From assembly GCA_015501585.1 (NCBI GenBank), contig JADNRY010000624.1:1-34274 (forward strand): DNA of 34,274 nucleotides, written 5' to 3'. The notes under the pieces are model-generated. The model was not told the DNA's origin. It made no database searches and was given only the letters and a program-made list of their open reading frames with translations. The position numbers were made by a program, and so were the translations under genes. Positions 9,240-20,139 of this stretch are shown in pieces. Position 1 is the first letter of the stretch; the number at the start of each line of letters is the position of its first letter. The stretch comes from Rhodocollybia butyracea. Taxonomy: Eukaryota > Basidiomycota > Agaricomycetes > Agaricales > Omphalotaceae.

Positions 9240-9660
9240 CAAAACACTGTATATGTATGATATCATCATCATACATTATCCAAGTGATATGAGGCGGCGC
9301 AAATTGATTTTGAGGCCGGAATGTCGGCCCCATCTTTGGGAAGGAGCTGCGAGCTCCCTATGGTCGATAAAGCACGTTCTCGCACTGTCACATTAAAAAA
9401 TGCTTACTCGTATATCCAGTGCAGAACTAGCTGCACTCAAGTGAGAAAATATGTGCATGAACCATAGGATCCCGTATTTGAGGTGAGATGCATCTCGACG
9501 TTAGGGGTTCTTGTAGGCTTGTAGCAAAATTGATTGCGATAATTGGCCTAAAGTCTCTAAGAAAAACAAAGCAGCACTCACCTCAAATTTACTTTGCCCA
9601 ACATCGAACTTCATCTTACTCTCTTTTCCCTCGGGAAGCCCTTGCTAGGAGGCTGACGTT
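9240..9660 (+). other. Conserved downstream segment of the duplicated block, copy B
   Basis: This is the counterpart of 6300-6660 and 15540-15940, including GCATCTCGACGTTAG and the TCTAAGAAAAACAAAGCA stretch. No product is recognised. Confidence 0.5.
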
Positions 9661-9896
9661 GTTTGTTCAAGAATCGCTAGGTTTCTTTTTTAACAATGAC
9701 AAGTCTCCCCCTAGAGGGGACTGCTTTGGGCCTACTCTATGCGCTTTACTAGCATTATCCCTTCTTTTACAATCTGCTTCAAGTTCCTCATCATGATCGC
9801 ACGGGAAGTAGTAAGTACATAGCTATACATAGCTTTCAAGTAAGCCCCCTCTTCGAAACAGTCTTTTATTCACCACCTCGCAGTCGATTCGTGCTC

Positions 9897-11412
9897 ATGT
9901 CGAGCCTAACCGTGAATGCCCCGAATTGCACCATATCATCATTTCAGTGGGCAAGTATCAGCACTTACCCGGGCCATGACCCTTTTCCCTTAACCTTTCC
10001 TTTATTTTATTACATAGTCTGTCAACTCGCTAGGGCAAAGTCCCTGTCAAGTCGCAGGGTACTTGGCGGCTGTATGCGTTGGTGGAGGCGTTGGTGCCAG
10101 AGGTGTGTCTTCAATTCCCCCCCTCAACGCAATTTGATGCTGCTCAAAGGCTATAATATCTTTCCTGTTGGAGCTGGGGTGGCTTACCTTCCAGGTGGTT
10201 CCACTAATTGTACTTGTTCATCCGTGTTCTATAGCGCTATGAGTGTATGTGGAATCTGTCAAGGAGGGTACTATGGAACGTGAGTGATATTCAACTAACT
10301 CGATAATGATACTACCTCCAGCCTAGATGGCCAGCATGGTCTTCAAATTGTTCCACAGCATACGATGCTAGGTGCACTCAAATCGTCCTTTTGCCTCGAG
10401 AAAATTTACAGAATTTACAGTTACCCAAACCCCATCCCCTCTGAGACTGCTATTCCACAGTGGGCATTCCAAACTTATTCCGTACGTCTTGATGTATAAA
10501 TGCATTCAATCATTTGAGCTGATGACTAAAGTCCAGCAAGATCCTGACGCTACACTTAATATCACACTCGCGGAAGCTGAAGCAGGTGGGCTCAGTATTC
10601 CTCAATCTCTAAACCAGCCTATTAAACAGTGTCCTCTCTAGATCTTCCCGAGTCCTTTGGCCCTCAGGCTGTCAGCCCTACTGGTACTGCACCTCCCTTG
10701 AAGGCACCTCCCAGCCCAACTAGTACTGCATCCCCCAGCTCTACTAGTATGGCACCTCCGAGATCTGCTAGTGCTGCATCCCCCAGCTCTACTACTAGTG
10801 CCGTCCCTTCAAGCTCTTCCAGTACCGCCCTTTCAAGCTCTGCCAGTGATGCACCTCCCAAACCCACTGGATCCGAGTCCGGCACTGGCAAACCTAATAA
10901 CGCCATGATCTCATCAAGCAACCTAAGCAAGAAAGCACTCAGATTGATAGTGGGTGGAGTGATTGGAGCACTCACCTTGCTTTTTTTACTTGGGCTTGGA
11001 CTCTGGTGGTTGCGGAAGAGAAAAAGGCGCCGTGAACAAAATCAGGCCAGAACCAAATCTGAGTCGGTCTATAGTATGTATTCTGGCAATCTTCAAGTCA
11101 AGCACTAGATGATGGTTTTTTAAACTAGCCACGATTCCCTCTGTCCTCCTTAGTGTTGAAGACAGCACCATGCTTGAAGTCACCAGTACGGAGCGGAGGG
11201 AATTACAGCAGAGAACAGAGCTGGTTCAAAGCATCCATGGACCCCAACAATCGCAGTTTACAAGGCAATCTACTACCGACGAATCAATTGAATTAGATAC
11301 CGGTAGTGCTAGGGACCCACTGCAGTCTCGGATTCAGGAGATCGAAGCAAGAATGGAAAACTTTATGACGGAGATGGGTCGTTACATCCAACCGCCTGCA
11401 TATGAGAAATAG
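9897..11412 (+). CDS. Cys-rich, mucin-like single-pass membrane protein, copy B
   Basis: The order is a Cys-rich ectodomain (NSLGQSPCQVAGYL, AVC, NCTCSSVFYSAMSVCGICQGG, WPAWSSNC), a stalk from about 10680 to 10870 rich in Ser/Thr/Ala/Pro with repeated PSSTS-like units, PKPTGSESGTGKPNN, a membrane helix around ALTLLFLLGLGLWWL, a basic stop-transfer (RKRKRRR), and a tail with ELQQRTELVQS, DPLQSRIQEIEARMENFM and YIQPPAYEK before TAG 11410-11412. The stalk should be heavily O-glycosylated, and the domain order suggests a cell-surface or wall-sensing role, which is inference. Intron 1 (9951-10017) has a GC donor (GCAAGT). Start ATG 9897 matches copies A and C. Long open frames suggest it is functional. 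Confidence 0.78.
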
Positions 11413-11454
11413 TATAACACTATGAGCTCTATATTTAGAAGAAACATGTATGTA

Positions 11455-11665
11455 TTCAATTGGGGCGCTTCTTCATCAACTTGAAGATCTGAAGTACTTC
11501 ACGAAAGTCGCCTTGATCCAGATGTCTGATTGTACAGCGCTTACACCCGACAACAAAGGTGGGAGGACCATCAAGAGCGATAATGTGTGCTCGAGAATAC
11601 GTCGCGTGTGTCACGATTGCTTCTAGCAACTGGGTAAAATTTGTTGGTATCCGACTCAGGCTATT
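11455..11665 (-). pseudogene. SDR gene relic after copy B
   Basis: On the minus strand this stretch aligns with 18130-18325 of the intact SDR gene (the exon coding DVTRAHILALDAPPSS, RKRFAIRHPEQ and DFREAIHIL), with many substitutions. Nothing of the remaining exons is recognisable. The rest to 11830 shows no gene and grades into the kinase-like upstream region, which shares TTACATCAT..TTCTTTGCTCTC with 4922-4948. Confidence 0.7.
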
Positions 11666-11885
11666 AGACGATAAAATGCGCCACCGTTCTTATCGTACTT
11701 ACTAAGTTCCACAGGTAACTACTTGCAATACCAGTTGTTCGTGTACTTCTGAGGTTCGTATTTACGAAGTTGTAAGTCATAAACAAGATGCTTATCATTG
11801 ATTGAGATGACGTAGTCCGCTTGGTTACATCATTTCTTTGCTCTCTTGGAAGGCTTTGAAGCCATGCTCCCTTTTTCTTTGCGAC

Positions 11886-13586
11886 ATGGCCGGCGTAACA
11901 ATGACATGGCGAGAACTTCTTGACTACCGTCCTACATCAGCTCCTAGGTTTTCGGATCCTTCCGCCAGCGTCGATACGACTTCTTTTACTTATACCGACT
12001 CTCCGAGTCCGAACGAACCGACAGCGGCGTTGATATTGTGACTTGAATTATAGCCGACTTTCGTTCATACCTCCAGGCTAAGGGTATCCTCGACGACAAT
12101 GTGCCTAACATCGTCCTTTGTCGCATCGAAGATTTTCAGGTTGACTTAGCCGAGTCCGGGATTCGTAGTGGAAGGGATGTTGAGGGCGTGTTCTATGCTT
12201 GGTTTACCTGCGCTAGGTGGATCACGCGGGAACTTTTCACGCTGGTCGGTGGACAAGGAGACGTGCGAGTGGAAAAGGTTGACCCCTTTCCCAATTTGTC
12301 GAATCGTGCAGCAGATATATACACCACACTTGATGAAGTCATCGTTGCAGCGACAAGCGTGGAATCCAAGCGGCCAAACGTCCTTTCAAATCATCTCAAC
12401 GATATAACGACAGACCACACCTATCAGCCTCAGCAACATGCCGATGGTAAAGTCATGATAAGCAAGGTATGCTACCCATATCAACTATTTGCTCTTGCTC
12501 ATAGCTTTGAACAAGCTATTCTTGCAAACCAAGGTCAACGCTCCAGCCCAAGTGGGATTCTTTTTCGACGGATAAGGGGTATCATTCATGAAGATATGTG
12601 AGTACTTTTTTCGATCGTCGACCTTGTTCTGGCTGATGATAGAGCAGGTGAGCTCGAGCTTGACCATTGGGCTGCCGTTATATCACCAATTTACCGCACA
12701 CTTCCAAACCTCCCAACTTTACCAGCCTCGCTTTCAACTTATCTGACCACGCTGGATGCCATTCCATTTTTGCCGGTCTTAATCTACCTCCTACTCCCCA
12801 ACACTACACGAACAGAACCGGAACGACCCGAAATTTGCAATCGGGTGACTGACAATGAGAAAACATCCCCTCCGTTCAACGAGAGTAGCACTTGTGACGA
12901 AACCACATCCGCTACATCCGCTTGGGTTCAGAAGGCATGTGTTTATATTCGACTCATACTCACCTAGGATTTTATCTCATCGCTCTACCCAGAACCAAGG
13001 CCCAACTGCTAGCATGGTGCTGAGTCAAGTTGTATTTACTCGTCGTCTGCATCACGGCAAGCGAGCAGATGTCTACCAAGGCTTCCTCGATTGCCATCCA
13101 GTTATCTACAAAAGATACTCCACTGGCCAGCATCATCAGTTTTGCCGTGAACTAGCAGCTTACATGTTGTTGTCTATGAAGGTTCCACATATCACCCCTC
13201 AGTTTTTATGGCCACTATCTCATCGACGGCCAGTCCATCCTCATTCTCGCCGATGCTGGGCATTTCCTCAAGGGGAGCCTCTGGAATGATCCAGGTGTAC
13301 AGAGCTTGACCCACAAACAACGGTAAGTACGTGCTTGTTAATATTGCACTATCCTAACCTCTCTTCAAGTGTAATTGTGATGAATATCATTAGAAGTCTC
13401 CATGCAATCGGAGTGCGACATGGAGACTTTCAGCCCCGTAACCTAGTTGAAGATGGGGATGGTATGATCAGAGTGATTGACTTTGAGCACTCCGAGCTTG
13501 ACCACATTTGTCATGGGAAGGTTTGTTCAGAAGTGGCCATAACTCGAAAGAACCTGGGACTCAGGGTAGATGACAGTGAAGCTTAG
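11886..13586 (+). CDS. Fungal-type protein-kinase-like protein
   Basis: The N-terminal part (MAGVTMTWRELLDYRP...) is followed by an agaricomycete-type pre-kinase region (ADFRSYLQAKGILDD..., GILFRRIRGIIHEDM, then DLVLADDRAGELELDHWAA after an intron at about 12600). The kinase-like domain has a Lys candidate in VIYKRYS, RELAAYMLL, a hinge-like SILILADAG, catalytic loop HGDFQPRNLV at 13419 and IDFEHSE in place of DFG. It resembles small atypical fungal kinases. The reading frame breaks near 12020, where a TGA lies at the codon that is CGA in copy A, and one extra T lies near 13203 (CAGTTTTTATGG). An intron of 47 bp follows 13321. Substrate unknown. The active-site residues suggest ATP-binding competence, but DFE is unusual. 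Confidence 0.65.
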
Positions 13587-14210
13587 AGTTGTATATTGTT
13601 AAAGTGTTCGCGAAGTAGCTAACGCACCGCCAGTGTGCCCCTGGCCACCCAAGCATTCAGCTCATTGGGGCAAGGTTAAGATCCTTGCAGTGATCTGCCA
13701 CTTTGACTTACTTGGGGTCGCTCCTTCATCAAGATGTAGATATCCCCGACTCTGACCAAAGGGAAGGGAGGGCTTTGTGGTCCTGATTTTTATCTGATGT
13801 TCCGAATTTCTTTAACCGAGGCAATTAGTTCTCACGTTGATTAAATGATGTCATACTGATAACAGTGAAGGCAATTTGCACAGCCTTTACATAAATAAAA
13901 CCTTTGTGTCTGTTCAAAAGAGATTCTTGGTGCTGCTGATGCAGATGTGTTATCTATGAAGGAACAGTTGTTCCTCACTACAAAAAATGTTAATGGGCTT
14001 ATAAACGTTGAGGATTTTGTCCCATTGGCAGTTCTCCCCCGCTGTTCCACATACTAATGATATGTAATTACTATACAAATGCAGTGGCATGCACTCTTGT
14101 TGGAGTTCATGCATGGGTAATCAGGTTCAATTAGAATTCCTTGTCGTGTTCTCTTTGTACATGAAGAAAATCTATAGTATATGCCATTAATTCGCGAATT
14201 GGTATAACGG
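13587..14210. other. No gene; short SDR relic at 13708-13740
   Basis: ACTTGGGGTCGCTCCTTCAT and the next bases at 13710-13735 match 18129-18155 of the SDR gene in the same orientation. The remainder has only unsupported short frames. Confidence 0.5.
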
Positions 14211-14211
14211 T

Positions 14212-14330
14212 TTGGCGAAATCAGAGTCGGGGATTGCCGCGCTGCGCACGGCGTTATGGATAACTTCACAAAAGTCGGAATCTCGATGCCGAATCGTAAA
14301 GCGCTTACTGGAATCACGCCGGATCACCGA
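14212..14330 (-). pseudogene. SDR gene relic before copy C
   Basis: ATGGATAACTTCACAAAAGTCG at 14255-14275 and CGAATCGTAAAGCGCTTA parallel 18155-18210 of the intact SDR gene (the codons for RKRFAIRHPEQSDFREAIH). The rest is lost. Confidence 0.55.
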
Positions 14331-14394
14331 TCCGATGCACGTGTATAGCTTCATTGTGAGTCTGACTGGCGCCCAGCTCTTGCGCAGAGCCTCA

Positions 14395-14670
14395 GCCTAA
14401 CAATGACATGGAGGCGATCGCTTGACGTCCTTGTCTACCATCCCACATCATTTCCTAGGATTTCGAATCCTGTTGCCAGTGTTCAATACACATCCTTTCA
14501 CTTGTCCAGACTCAGACTTGTACACACCTGAGGCCGACAAACTTTGTCCGTCAAAGTGGAATCGACAGCGGCGTAGTGACTTGAATTATGACCGACTCTC
14601 GCTCATATCCTCAGGCGAGAAGGATACTCGACGATAATGTGCCACGGTCCTGAATGAAACGGTTCATTGT
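14395..14670 (+). pseudogene. Kinase-like gene 5' fragment, copy C
   Basis: From AACAATGACATGGAGGCGAT (14400) to GATAATGTGCCACGG (14634-14648) this matches the beginning of the kinase-like gene (11895-12108) and fragment A (4987-5243). It shares with A the switch into epimerase-like DNA just after AATGTGCCACGGTCCT. The ATG context is changed (CTAACAATG instead of GTAACAATG). It shares with the full gene a TGA codon (ACTTGAATT) where copy A has CGA. Confidence 0.65.
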
Positions 14671-15525
14671 GTTATACTCGTTACTCGTCTTCGTGTTCCT
14701 GATGCGGTGTAATTATGTCTCGAGGGTTACGTTGGACGTTGGACGTTGGACAATGGAAGGTATTTTAATTTTGAGTTGGGGGTGCGAACGATGCAAAGAT
14801 TATTTCCACTGGGCCCTTCTGGCTTGTTCCAGGTCATCGTCTGTCCGAAAGTTACTCCAAGTTACTCAGGCATCCTGTCAAGTTCATCTTTACTCCGCCC
14901 CGCGCAGTCGATGGCAGTTCCCAAGTGAGCTCAAACATATGTTTCATACTCGATGGAGGTCTCAAGATGTCCTAGCGACACATAATCACGCGAGAAACGT
15001 TGTAAAACCCGAACGAGCGTATAGACTGGGAAATTTGACTTCGGAGCTATGTGAATGAGTTTTCAAGGCGAGGGTATGTAGATGGATCCGGCTTCCTATC
15101 ATCGTAGTTCGTTCTGGGTGCGCCTACCGCTGCATCTTCTTCCTTCATGTCAGGTTCGAAACTGTTAGCCGTCACCACAAAGCTCTGATTCACGTTTTAT
15201 CCCAGGAATTGTTTGTGAACCACTGTCCCGCTACCTGCCCCGCCGGAACACGCCTATCACCTCCGGAACTCGACCTTCCTGTCTAGTTTTCTAGCCCAGG
15301 AACCATAACCCACAACCTGAGATACGCTAAACATATCCACAGCTCTGCTTTTCCTAAACACACCCGGGCGCCTGATTTCACAGTGACGATACGTGAAGAG
15401 ATCGAAGCGTTCCGGCAGGTTGATGGGGAAGATGCACTCGAGCTGATCAAATGAGGATGATCCCATGACAAAGAGGCTGGTAGAGAAATTCAAGAAGGAC
15501 GTGGAGGCGGGGCGTGCATGAAGGT
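14670..15525 (+). pseudogene. NAD-dependent epimerase relic, copy C
   Basis: Counterpart of 5280-6290. Recognisable pieces are a short central-region match, the CAAGTTCATC strand followed by a divergent TSS segment, RLPIIVVRSG near 15090-15117, the intron-interrupted region at 15160-15230, HTRAPDFTVTIREEIEAF-like residues near 15360-15410, and KKDVEAG at 15493. The 40-bp duplication of copy A is absent. Frame changes occur throughout, and the N-terminal Rossmann fold is missing as in copy A. Confidence 0.65.
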
Positions 15526-15539
15526 CATTTTCCTACAAC

Positions 15540-15940
15540 AAAACATCGTGTATGTACCGTACGATGTCTTCCAAGTGTAATATGGAGGTGCAAACAAAGT
15601 TAATCAAATTGAAGTCGGAGTGTCGAACTCATCTTTCGAAAGGAGCTGTGAGCTCGCGTTTGAAGAGGTACGTTGCATCGTTTCATTACAGAATATTAAT
15701 AATTGCTTACTCGTATGTTCAGTGCCAAACAAGCAGCACTCAAGCGATGATATATGTGGATGGACCGTACGATCCTGCATTTGAGCCGAGATGCATCTCG
15801 ACGTTAGTAGCAAAATTAATTGCTATCACTGCCCTGCCTGAAATTTCTAAGGAAAACAAAGCACTCGGCCTCAAACTTGCTTCGCTGAACATCAAACTTC
15901 ATCCTACTCTCCTTTGCCTCTGCCCTCCCAAGATCTGATC
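15540..15940 (+). other. Conserved downstream segment of the duplicated block, copy C
   Basis: Counterpart of 6300-6660 and 9240-9660. Here one frame is open from 15552 to 15938, containing AMIYVDGPYDPAFEPRC and ISTLVAKLIAI and ending LLCLCPPKI. The family is not recognised. The conservation among three copies and the partial openness make it the best candidate for an additional exon or small gene, but equal decay in the other copies argues against function. Confidence 0.4.
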
Positions 15941-16106
15941 TCCCCTGGAATGTTCTCAATTACTACTAATCGCGGCGCATATGGGTAGCTACATCTATAG
16001 ACCGAGATTATCATCATCACACAGGAAGTACACAGCTGTACGTTCAACGTAAAGCCCCTCTTGAAACACTCTTTTATTACCATCCCACCCCAGTCGATTC
16101 GTACCC

Positions 16107-17558
16107 ATGTCGAGCCCAACCGTGAATGCCCCAAATTGCACCATATCATCATTTCAGTGGGTGAGTATCAGCATTTACGCGATGACCCCTTTCCCTTATT
16201 TTATTACATAGTCTTTCAACTCATTAGGGCAAAGTCCTTGTCAAGTCGCAGGGTACTTGGGATCTTGCTCCAATGGAAGTATGTCTTTAATCCTTGGTTT
16301 TCTGGTCGCGGTGATTTACTTAATGCTTCTCAAAGCATACTATATCCCAGATATACTCACTCCACAAAAATACAACAATGCACTCGGTCCACTAAATAAC
16401 TGCACTTGTTCAAGTGTATTTTATAGCGCTCTGAGTGCATGTGCAAGCTGTCAAGGGACGGGGTATTCAACGTGAGCAATATTCGACTCACTTGATAACG
16501 ATGTTGCTACAGTATCAAGTACTACCTCCTGCTTAGATGGCCGGAGTGGCATTCTATTTGCGCTATAGTATTCGTTACTGAGTAAGTGCATTCAAGAAAT
16601 GTCCTTCAATTGCCTTGATGAAATATACGAAATTTATAGTTACCCAAATGCTGTCCCGCCTGATACTGCTATTCCACTGTGGGCATTCCAAGAGTATTCC
16701 GTACGTCTTGATGTGCATATACATCCATTCATCTGAGCTGAAGTCCACCAGGCTGACCCTAAAGCTACATTTAATATCACGCTCGCGCAAGCTCAGGGAG
16801 GTGGGCTCTGTTTCTCGATCTCTAAAACCGGCTGATTAAACAGTGTATTCTCTAGATCTTCCAGAAGAAACCCCCCGGGCCCTTGGCAGTTCTGCTAGTA
16901 CTGCACCCTCCAGGTCTACTAGTACCGCATCTCTCAGATCTACTAGTACTGGACTCCTCAGCTCTACGAATGTTGCACCTCCAAGCTCTACTAGTACTCC
17001 ATCTCCCAAACCCACTGGATCCGAGTCCGGCGCCGGAAAACCTAATAACACCATGATCTCTTCAAGCAACACAAGCAAAAAGAAACTCGGAGAAATACTG
17101 GGTGGTGCGATTGGAACACTCGCCTTGCTGCTTGGGCTTGGGCTTGGACTCTGGTGGCTGTGGAAGAGAAAAGGGCGCACTGAACAAAAGCTGGCCGGAA
17201 CCAACTCAATCCATAGTATGTATTCCACAAAAGCTGTCTCGAAGCTTCGATGATAATTTCTAATACAGGAATGATTCCCTACGTCCCCCAAGCTACAGAT
17301 AGTACCAGACAACTTACTAGCACAAAGCGAGCAGAAGTACAACAGAGAACGGAGGAGCTGGTTCAAAGCATGCGCGAACTTCGACAATCGCAGGTTACGG
17401 TGCAACCTGTCGACGAATCTAACGATTTAAATACTGGTACTGCTAGGGATCCACTACAGTCTCGGATTCAGCAGATCGAAGCAAGAATGGAAAACTTTAT
17501 GACGGAAGTGAGTCAGTATATACAACCACCTGCATACGAGAACGGAACCATATTATAA
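16107..17558 (+). CDS. Cys-rich, mucin-like single-pass membrane protein, copy C
   Basis: Third paralogue, with six or so exons and a canonical GT donor in intron 1 (16161-16211). The ectodomain shows NSLGQSPCQVAGYLGSC, NNCTCSSVFYSALSACASCQG, the W..W and PDTAIPLWAFQ segments, and LAQAQGGG. The stalk (about 16880-17020) has Ser/Thr repeats such as STSTAS and PSSTSTPSPKPTG. The membrane helix is around IGTLALLLGLGLGLWWL, with stop-transfer KRKGR. The cytoplasmic tail has VQQRTEELVQSM, QSRIQQIEARMENF and YIQPPAYENG, ending at TAA 17556-17558. The tail's heptad-like QSRI.QIEARMENF could form a short coiled coil. It lies immediately before the intact convergent SDR gene. Confidence 0.8.
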
Positions 17559-17905
17559 AATTATGAACTCCATAGCGAAACCCAATTTGACGGCGGGATT
17601 CAGTTGTGACAGGGCTTCTCACCTTCCTGTATGGCATGAAAACGGGATGCCACGATACTTCAACTGTAGAGATATTTTGTCATCACATGCGATTTATCAT
17701 CATGGACCGATTGATATGAAAGATGTCGATGAATTCCTGGCACGAAACAGATGAACAGAATCCTAGGCATTGACCACGATAAGAGACATACTGAAACCCT
17801 ACACTTCGCTGTAGGCCCAAGACTTTACTTATCTGAAACAGAGGAACGATGGGCACAAAAGACAAAAGCGCTTTACTCTGTTCAAAACTACAATATGTGA
17901 GAAAT
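17559..17905. other. Convergent intergenic region
   Basis: The 3' flanks of membrane-protein copy C (+) and the SDR gene (-) meet here. A 63-codon frame (17563-17754) has no recognisable family and is probably chance or 3' untranslated sequence. Confidence 0.4.
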
Positions 17906-19293
17906 TTAATGGGGCATTCCTACTGGCGCAACAACTTCCTGTCCTTTCGCCTTCCAAGAGTTCTCCACAGCTAACACACTGTCCAAACCATCCAACACTG
18001 TTTCTCGCCATGATTTGAAAGAGTCTTTTTTAAGCAGCAGTACTTTTTCGATGCTCTCGTAGTCGACTATGTGGCCGTTATTCTCAGGCCATTCCGGAGC
18101 AGATGACAACTCCGGTAGACGATCCTTCACTTGGGGTCGTTCCTTCATCAAGATGTGGATAGCTTCACGAAAGTCGCTTTGTTCTGGATGCCTAATCGCA
18201 AAGCGCTTACGCCCAACAACGGAGGAGGGAGGAGCATCGAGAGCGAGAATGTGTGCTCGAGTTACGTCGCGTATGTCACAATAGCTTCCGGCAAATGGGT
18301 AGATCGTGTTGGACCCGTTGACCAGAGAATACAGGAAGAATGCGGAGCTGAAAGCCCGAAAGTTGACCGTTGGAGTCAGTTCGGCGAAGCCAGGTGCCAC
18401 AGGCCCAAAGATATACGAGGGGCAGACTATTGCATCGTGATTAGAACTTCAGTCGTATGGGCGCTGCAGCATACTTACTGATAGTAACGTCCATCTCAGG
18501 ATGTTTGTCAGCGAAATCCACGACCGCCAATTCCGAGAACTTCTTCTGCGCCAAATAAATCACTCCAGGGTTGTCGGATTGTTTGGCCATATCCAAAGTA
18601 ATGTCGCTCCAATCTTGCATTTCAATATGTTAGCACATGGGTTCTTCTCGCGATTGTGACTGAAACATACCGTTTGGCGAGAAGGGTCCATTCATTGGAA
18701 AGGATGCTGCAGACCCGGTCACTACGACTTTGTGTACTCCCGCATCGCTAGCTTGCTGTAAAACATGCAAAGAACCATCGATTGCACCCTATAACGAGAC
18801 GTTAGCGGCATGGAAGTATAGATATAGACATTGATTACTTTCAACGCTGCATCAGGATCAGCTTTACCAGCTATCATTGGTGCGGCGCAGTGAATTACCG
18901 CATCCAAACCTGTTGCAGAATTATGAGTGGTAGTCCGAACCTCAAGATTGAACTACAACCTACCCTTCATAAAGTGCCCAAAGTCACCGGTGAAAATGTC
19001 CGTGATTTCTATTACTTCGAACCCAGGATACTTGGAGAAAGCTTTTTTCAAAAGCGGAACCTTCTCTCCGCGGGCAAAACTAATCCGCGAATTAACTTTA
19101 GTGTTAGATGGGATGATGCTGTATGCCGGCACTTACCCTTTGACTTTGAAGCCTTGTTCCAATAATTGATACGTGATATAAGAGCCCAGGTATCCTGAGG
19201 CTCCGGTTACCTGTCAAGTTCATAAGTTATAATCAGAACCTCTTGCGAAGCTTGAGACAGGCTTACTAGAACTGATCGTTGTGTGGAGGACAT
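17906..19293 (-). CDS. NAD(P)-dependent extended SDR (dihydroflavonol-reductase-like)
   Basis: Seven exons join without any frame break to 353 residues: 19293-19267, 19210-19137, 19079-18964, 18909-18839, 18788-18671, 18613-18479 and 18426-17906. All introns are GT-AG, of about 48-60 bp. The N-terminus carries the NAD(P)-binding loop VTGASGYLGSYI, followed by ARGEKVPLLKKAF, the DAVIHCAAP strand, the catalytic Ser in VTGSAASF, and the YLAQKK motif (Tyr-xxx-Lys). CPSYIFGP and RDVTRAHILAL follow. This pattern fits fungal dihydroflavonol-4-reductase/cinnamoyl-CoA-reductase-like oxidoreductases, cytosolic, with the substrate not predictable. Relics of it occur after membrane-protein copies A and B, before copy C, and after the kinase-like gene. 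Confidence 0.92.
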
Positions 19294-20139
19294 GTTGACT
19301 ATGGAAGAAGGAGGTTGTAAGTCTCCTTCTTATACTTTCTTATTTTTCGGTAGTCGGAAAATTAGGATTCGGCTAAAGCTTCTCGGTAGTCGGTATAACT
19401 TCTTCGGGACAGCAATGTGACAGGGGCTGCTCGGTCTCCGCCTGATGAAAGCATCTCATGATAAAGCTACCTCAGAGATTCGTGGTAGAAGCTTTCGGCC
19501 CCAAGAAAAACATTGGTAAAATCAGATTTGAAAAATTCCTATTCCTTGAAGTGAACTCTCCTCAACACCGATAGTACGAACAAACTACAGCTGATTGGGG
19601 AGGGTGTGTTATTTAGATCCTATGCAATATGATACATGAATTGGCAAGGCAACAGCTTTTGCTTCTTGTCGTCTTTGTCATAGTCTTTGAGAAGTATCTT
19701 GAATTCGAGGTTTCGAGGCTAAAATACAAAGTAGGAGTTCGAGGAATCGATTAGGATTAGATGGTGAATTATTCGGCGGCTGAAACGTAGAAAACCAAGT
19801 AATCAAGTCAGCGAAAGACCAAAGGCGTATTCGAAGAGGTCACTTACAATTATAGTAACTCTTGGGCAGAGGACCGAATCGAGATCGAAATCGAAAAATG
19901 TGGTGAACAGAACATGATGAGAGTGAGGGGAAGAACGAAGGCGAGGGAAACATAAAGATAATATCATATATAGCAGCAAGGTGTCTGAATGAACTCGACG
20001 AGCATGCAGAATGAGTTGGATTTGGGTGATGAATAGTGCCAGATGCAAATTGAAGGTGTATAGTACGATTTGGATTCAAATGATGGATGAAAAACGAAAA
20101 GTGAACGAAGGCAAAGTATCAGCAGGGACAGTATCAAAT
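19294..20139. other. Intergenic, no gene seen
   Basis: It lies between the SDR start and the C2H2 gene's 3' end, both on the minus strand, so it should contain the SDR promoter and the C2H2 terminator. A direct repeat CGGTAGTCGG occurs at about 19348 and 19384. Minus frames at 19803-20079 overlap each other and look like chance. Confidence 0.45.

Noticed and set aside
14180..14260. Possible tRNA (GGTATAACGG, resembling a tRNA box)
   Set aside because: No cloverleaf, no GGTTCGA box at proper spacing; the following bases match the SDR relic.
16836..17405. 189-codon minus-strand frame opposite membrane-protein copy C
   Set aside because: It is the antisense of the Ser/Thr-rich stalk and tail; the equivalent frame (10664-10975) opposite copy B arises the same way. 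The plus strand carries the conserved family motifs and splice sites.
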